Shown here: one piece after another, positions 60,138-64,000 of the stretch
Layout: each line of letters starts with the position of its first letter
How positions within the stretch are numbered: the stretch's first letter is position 1
Assembly (NCBI RefSeq): GCF_933775445.1
Contig: NC_065878.1
Location: forward strand, 9,249,395 to 9,313,394
From: Argentina anserina
Lineage: Eukaryota > Streptophyta > Magnoliopsida > Rosales > Rosaceae
DNA: 64,000 nt
Direction of reading: 5' to 3'
Made by a program: the position numbers and the translations under genes
Notes under the pieces: model-generated
What the model was told of the DNA's origin: nothing
The model's input: only the letters and a program-made list of their open reading frames with translations
The model's database searches: none

Positions 60138-62715
60138 TAGGGGTGGACACGAGTCCATTCGGTTCGGTTTTGGACAAAACCCATAATCCAACCCAAATTT
60201 TAAATTCGGTTCGGTTCGGTTCGGTTTTTCTATTTTAGAGACTGTGACCCACAACCCAACCCAACCCGTACGGTTCGGTTCGGTTTGGTTTTTTTTTCGG
60301 TTTTACCCGTATGTAAAATACGTAATATTATATATTAATTTTAAAAGTATAAAATTTAACATAAAGATGAAAAACTAATAGTCTAATGATTATTTCATAC
60401 CTAATTGACTTATGCCTCATCATTTAGCCCGTGGATCTGAAAAGCTCGCCGAGGCCCGCAAGGCCGATGGGTTTTTACCCGAAAACAACACTATTATGTC
60501 ATAAGGGAAGACCCATTACCAATATGCGAACACTAAAAGTCGTTTGCATATATGAAATCACCTAATTTTTGTCACCGATTGTGTGCGGTCGCACAAAAAA
60601 ATTCCATTTGGCAAAGCCCCGGTCAATGAGGATTTTAATGTCAAAACGCCTTTTTTCTTGACCATAAGTATGGACGATCAATCAATATCCAAATCGGACG
60701 AAATTTTTACGGGTTCCCTAAATATATATACTGATCACATCTGCTGGTGTCGATCGACCATATTTCGAACTGGAGTTATCGATTGCTGAAGTGTCCACTA
60801 ATGTATCATACCTTTATATTAGATTTATAATAAAACTATCGCATTATGAAGCGACTATATGAAGTAAACTTTTAGGGATCGATCGACACCATCCGATGTG
60901 ATTAGTATATATATTTAGTGACCATGTAAAAATTTCATCCAATTCGGACCTAGTTTGACCGTCAGAATTTCCGGTAAACTGAAAACACCACTAATTTGTC
61001 CTAAAGGAGAATCTATTACAAAGATGCGAGCGCTGAAAGCCGTTTGCATATCTGAAGTCACCTAATTTTTATTACTTATCATGCGGGGTCGCACTGAAGA
61101 AATCTATTTGGCAAAGCCCCGGTCAATGAGGTTTTATTATGTGAAAACGCCTCTTTTTTGGTTGACCATAGGTACGAACGGTCAAACCATGTCCAAAATG
61201 GACGAAATTTTTACGGGGTCCCTAAATATATATACCAATCACATCTGCTGGTGTCGATCGACCATATTTCGAATTAGAGTTGACGATCACCTAAGTGTCA
61301 ACTAATGTATCATAACCTTTATATTAGGTTTAAAATAAAACTATCGCATTATGAAGCGACTATATGAAGGAAACTTCTAGGGATCGATCGACACCAGCCG
61401 ATGTGATCGTTATATATATTTAGTTACCCTATAAAAATTTCATCCAATTCGGACCTTATTTAACCGTCGGAAATTTTGGTAAATCGAAAACACCACTATT
61501 ATGCCATAAGGGAGGACCTATTACAAATATGCGAACGCTGAAAGCCGTTTGCATATCTGAAATCACCTAATTTTTGTTATCTATCATGCGCGGTCGCACT
61601 AAAGAAATATATTTGGCAAAGCCCCGGTCAATAGGGTTTCAATATTTGAAAACGCCTCTTTTTTAGTTAACCGTAGGTACGAACGGTCAAACCATGTCCA
61701 AAACGGACGAAATTTTTACGGGGTCCCTAAATATATATACCAATCACATCTGCTGGTGTCGATCGATCATATTTCGAATTAGAGTTAGCAATTTCCTAAG
61801 TGTCAACTAATGTATCATAACATTTATATTAGGTTTAAAATAAAACTATCGCATTATGAAGCGACTATATGAAGGAAACTTCTAGGGATCGATCGACACC
61901 AGCCGATGTAATAGGTATATATATTTAGTGACCCTATAAAAATTTCATCCAATTCGGACCTCATTTAACCGTCAGAATTTTTGGTAAATCGAAAACACCA
62001 CTATTATGCCATAAGGGAGGACCTATTACAAATATGCGAACGCCGAAAGCCGTTTGCATATCTGAAATCACCTAATTTTTGTTATCTATCATGCACGGTC
62101 GCACTAAAGAAATATATTTGGCAAAGCCCCGGTCAATAGAGTTTCAATATGTGAAAACGCCTCTTTTTTAGTTAATCGTAGGTACGAACGGTCAAACCAT
62201 GTTCAAAACTGACGAAATTTTTACGGGGTCCCTAAATATATATACCAATCACATCTGCTGGTGTCGATCGATCATATTTCGAATTAGAGTTGGCGATTTC
62301 CTAAGTGTCAACTAATGTATCATAACATTTATATTAGGTTTAAAATAAGACTATCGCATTATGAAGGAAGCAAGACAGCTAAATAATGCGCCTCTTATAC
62401 ATTAGGTCAATTAGGTTAGAAATTATGTGCGGCTTTGAGGCCGACCACACTAATTTTTTTATTAAAAAAATAATAATAATGTAAAATTATAAATATGACA
62501 AAATGATGTCGTTTTGTAACGTTGACCATTGACTTCGGGTTGTTCGGGTCGGTTCGGTTTCTAAGGGACTGAACCCAAAACCCAACCCAAATAGAATCGG
62601 TTCGGTTCGGTTTTTTTATTTTCGGTTCGGTTTGATTCGGGTTTCGGTTTGTTCGGATTCGGTTTGGGTTCGGGTCCGGTTTTTTTCGGTTTTCGGGTCA
62701 GTTTGTCCACCCCTA
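60138..62715. mobile_element. 2.58 kb non-autonomous hAT element inside copia pol
   Basis: The ends TAGGGGTGGACA/TGTCCACCCCTA are perfect inverted repeats flanked by an exact 8-bp duplication (CCTGCTTT). Taking out the element and one duplication copy makes the copia frame continuous across the junction, so the insertion is precise. Both subterminal regions are arrays of CGGTTCGGTT-type repeats, where hAT transposases bind. No transposase is encoded; the interior is mostly the ~505-bp tandem array. Its terminus class matches the MITE at 22289. Confidence 0.95.
60481..62363 (+). repeat. Tandem array of ~505-bp units, each with a long inverted repeat
   Basis: The string CGTTTGCATAT recurs at 60541, 61041, 61546 and 62051, giving periods of 500, 505 and 505. 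Units 1-3 each contain a left arm (for example about 61680-61770) and a complementary right arm (about 61884-61965), roughly 80 bp each, around a ~120-bp loop. Both arms share CTAAATATATATACC and GCTGGTGTCGATCGA. Unit 4 stops before its right arm. There are no long frames; short ones (60583-60789 and 61081-61305) are just repeat copies of one another. Confidence 0.92.
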
Positions 62716-64000
62716 CCTGCTTTATCTCATCATTTGATATCTGTTCCCCAATTGAACGCTGATGCTAAGTGCTCTGTTACATTTTTTCCTATGTATGTGA
62801 TATTTCAGGATCTTCTCACCGAGGAGTTAATTGGTCGGGGGTATCTGAGGGGCCGGTTGTTTCATCTGGATCCGACATATGCTGGGGAAAAACCAGGGGC
62901 ACAGTCTCGGACCGCTTTAATCTCCACTTCTGACAAGCTAAGTGAAGTTTGGTTATGACATCGTCGCCTAGGGCATCCATCATTTAGTATTATGAAAAAA
63001 TCTATGCCTACTTTGTTTATTAGTGTGGATGAGTCACTTTTACGGTGTGAGACATGTGTTTTAGGCAAAAGTCATCGGTCTACTTATTCCCCTAGTACTT
63101 CTAATAAACATATTCTTCCTTTAGAATTAATTCACTCTGATGTTTGGGGACCCTCCAAAGAACCTACTGTGTCAGGGATGCGGTATTATATGTCCTTCAT
63201 TGATGATTGCACCCGTCTTTCATAGATTGTTCTCCTCAAAACTAAAAATGAGGTTTTTCCAGCTTTTCAAGTCTTCTATAACATTGTCCAAACACAATAT
63301 AATGCCACTATTAGAATTCTTCGTTCTGATAATGGGGGGGGGGAATATGTGAACCATGTCTTTCAGGAGTTCTTTACCAAACACGGAATTGTTCATCAAA
63401 CGACGTGTCCTTACACACCCGAGCAAAATGGAGTGTCTGAAAGGAAAAATCGTCATTTACTTGATATGGCTCGGTGTATTCTTTTTAGTGCCCATATGCC
63501 TCAGTGCCTTTGGGGTGATGCTGTCATCACTGCCGCCCACCTCATTAATCGCCTTCCCTCTCGTGTTCTTCAGGGAAAGGTTCCATACGAGGTACTTGCA
63601 TCCCATGTCTCCTTACCCTTTTTCCATACTCTTCCTGCCCGTGTTTTTGGTTGTGTTGCTTTTGTCCACCTTCCAAAACACCAGAGGTCTAAGTTGGATG
63701 CCCGGGCCATTAAATGTGTGTTTGTTGGGTATGGCGGACATCAGAAAGGGTACCGATGCTATCATCAGAAAGGGTATCCTCTTCCGATACTGCTCTTCAG
63801 GGGGAGAATACCTATTTTGAAGAGCTGTATCATGGAAAGGGGGAGACAAGTCAGCCAGAAGATATGGTGACATGTTCGATTGAGATTACTGATGTATCAG
63901 CTACACATGCACCACCAGATGATTCTGGTATAGTCACTCCAGAGATTCAAGAACCAGAAGCTGACAGCACAACTGCCCCTCCTGCCTCCTCTGACCAACG
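62716..64000 (+). pseudogene. Copia GAG-pre-integrase and integrase segment
   Basis: Picks up the pol frame right after the hAT insertion. It shows the pre-integrase HRRLGHPS block and the CETCVLGKSHR zinc half, then the integrase core: Asp in ELIHSDVWGP, Asp in RILRSDNGG and Glu in QNGVSERKN. Two in-frame stops each look like a Trp codon turned to stop (near 62956 and 63223). A G-run at 63332-63341 adds a codon to the DNGGEY motif. From about 63750 a short local repeat (CATCAGAAAGGGTA twice) disrupts the match. The gene is non-functional and continues off the right edge. Confidence 0.9.

Larger units (their letters stand above)
57981..64000 (+). mobile_element. Degenerate copia retrotransposon, runs off the right edge
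   Basis: The order is putative 5' LTR, primer binding site, leader, gag, zinc knuckle, protease, a foreign hAT insertion (60138-62715), then GAG-pre-integrase and integrase to the window end. This order, with integrase before the expected reverse transcriptase, defines Ty1/copia. The frame carries at least one frameshift in gag and two stops in pol, so this copy is dead. Reverse transcriptase, RNase H and the 3' LTR lie beyond 64000. Confidence 0.93.

Noticed and set aside
60583..61305. Two similar ~70-codon proteins in the hairpin array
   Set aside because: They are copies of the tandem unit; other units have the frame broken, so there is no sign of coding selection.
62632..62958. 108-codon frame starting inside the hAT right end
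   Set aside because: Its first part is hAT subterminal repeat; only the part after 62716 is coding, and it belongs to the copia pol frame.

Overview
This is a window of plant nuclear DNA, from a eudicot and probably a rosid. Rosaceae is my impression only, not a demonstrated fact. The evidence is the set of intron-bearing plant genes (an MSI1-type WD40 protein, germin-like proteins, PPR proteins, an ABCC transporter), AT-rich spacers, and a heavy load of plant transposons. All gene models are read by eye from splice sites, frame and family knowledge; no search was run.

Layout. 1-3113 is transposon-derived sequence ending in a short LTR. 3700-9442 is an MSI1 orthologue with six exons. 10322-10945 and 19148-19765 are two single-exon germin-like genes. 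Between them lie two degenerate copia fragments, a hAT MITE and a 1.08 kb foldback element. A 351-bp TRIM with intact target duplication follows (20102-20452). Next come a PMEI/invertase-inhibitor gene on the minus strand (20682-21221), two abutting hAT MITEs (21827-22830) and a subtilase pseudogene (22979-23682). From 24.3 to 43.2 kb the window is gene-rich: a short PPR gene, a papain-type cysteine protease, a BSD2-like DnaJ zinc-finger gene with a GC-AG intron (minus), a frameshifted PPR pseudogene, and an 11-exon ABCC3-like transporter (minus).

43.5-64 kb is accessory. It holds a GC-rich TIR element, small foldback elements, and a complete, apparently intact 3.7 kb PIF/Harbinger transposon with both of its genes (51504-55181). 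A degenerate copia retrotransposon runs off the right edge. Its pol region is split by a 2.58 kb non-autonomous hAT element with perfect 8-bp target duplications, and that element carries a tandem array of about 505-bp units, each containing a long hairpin.

The cellular genes do not form a pathway. The strongest unusual signals are the three-level nest at 58-64 kb, the intact Harbinger element, the two hAT insertions whose target duplications overlap, and a germin-like pair that has lost two metal ligands.
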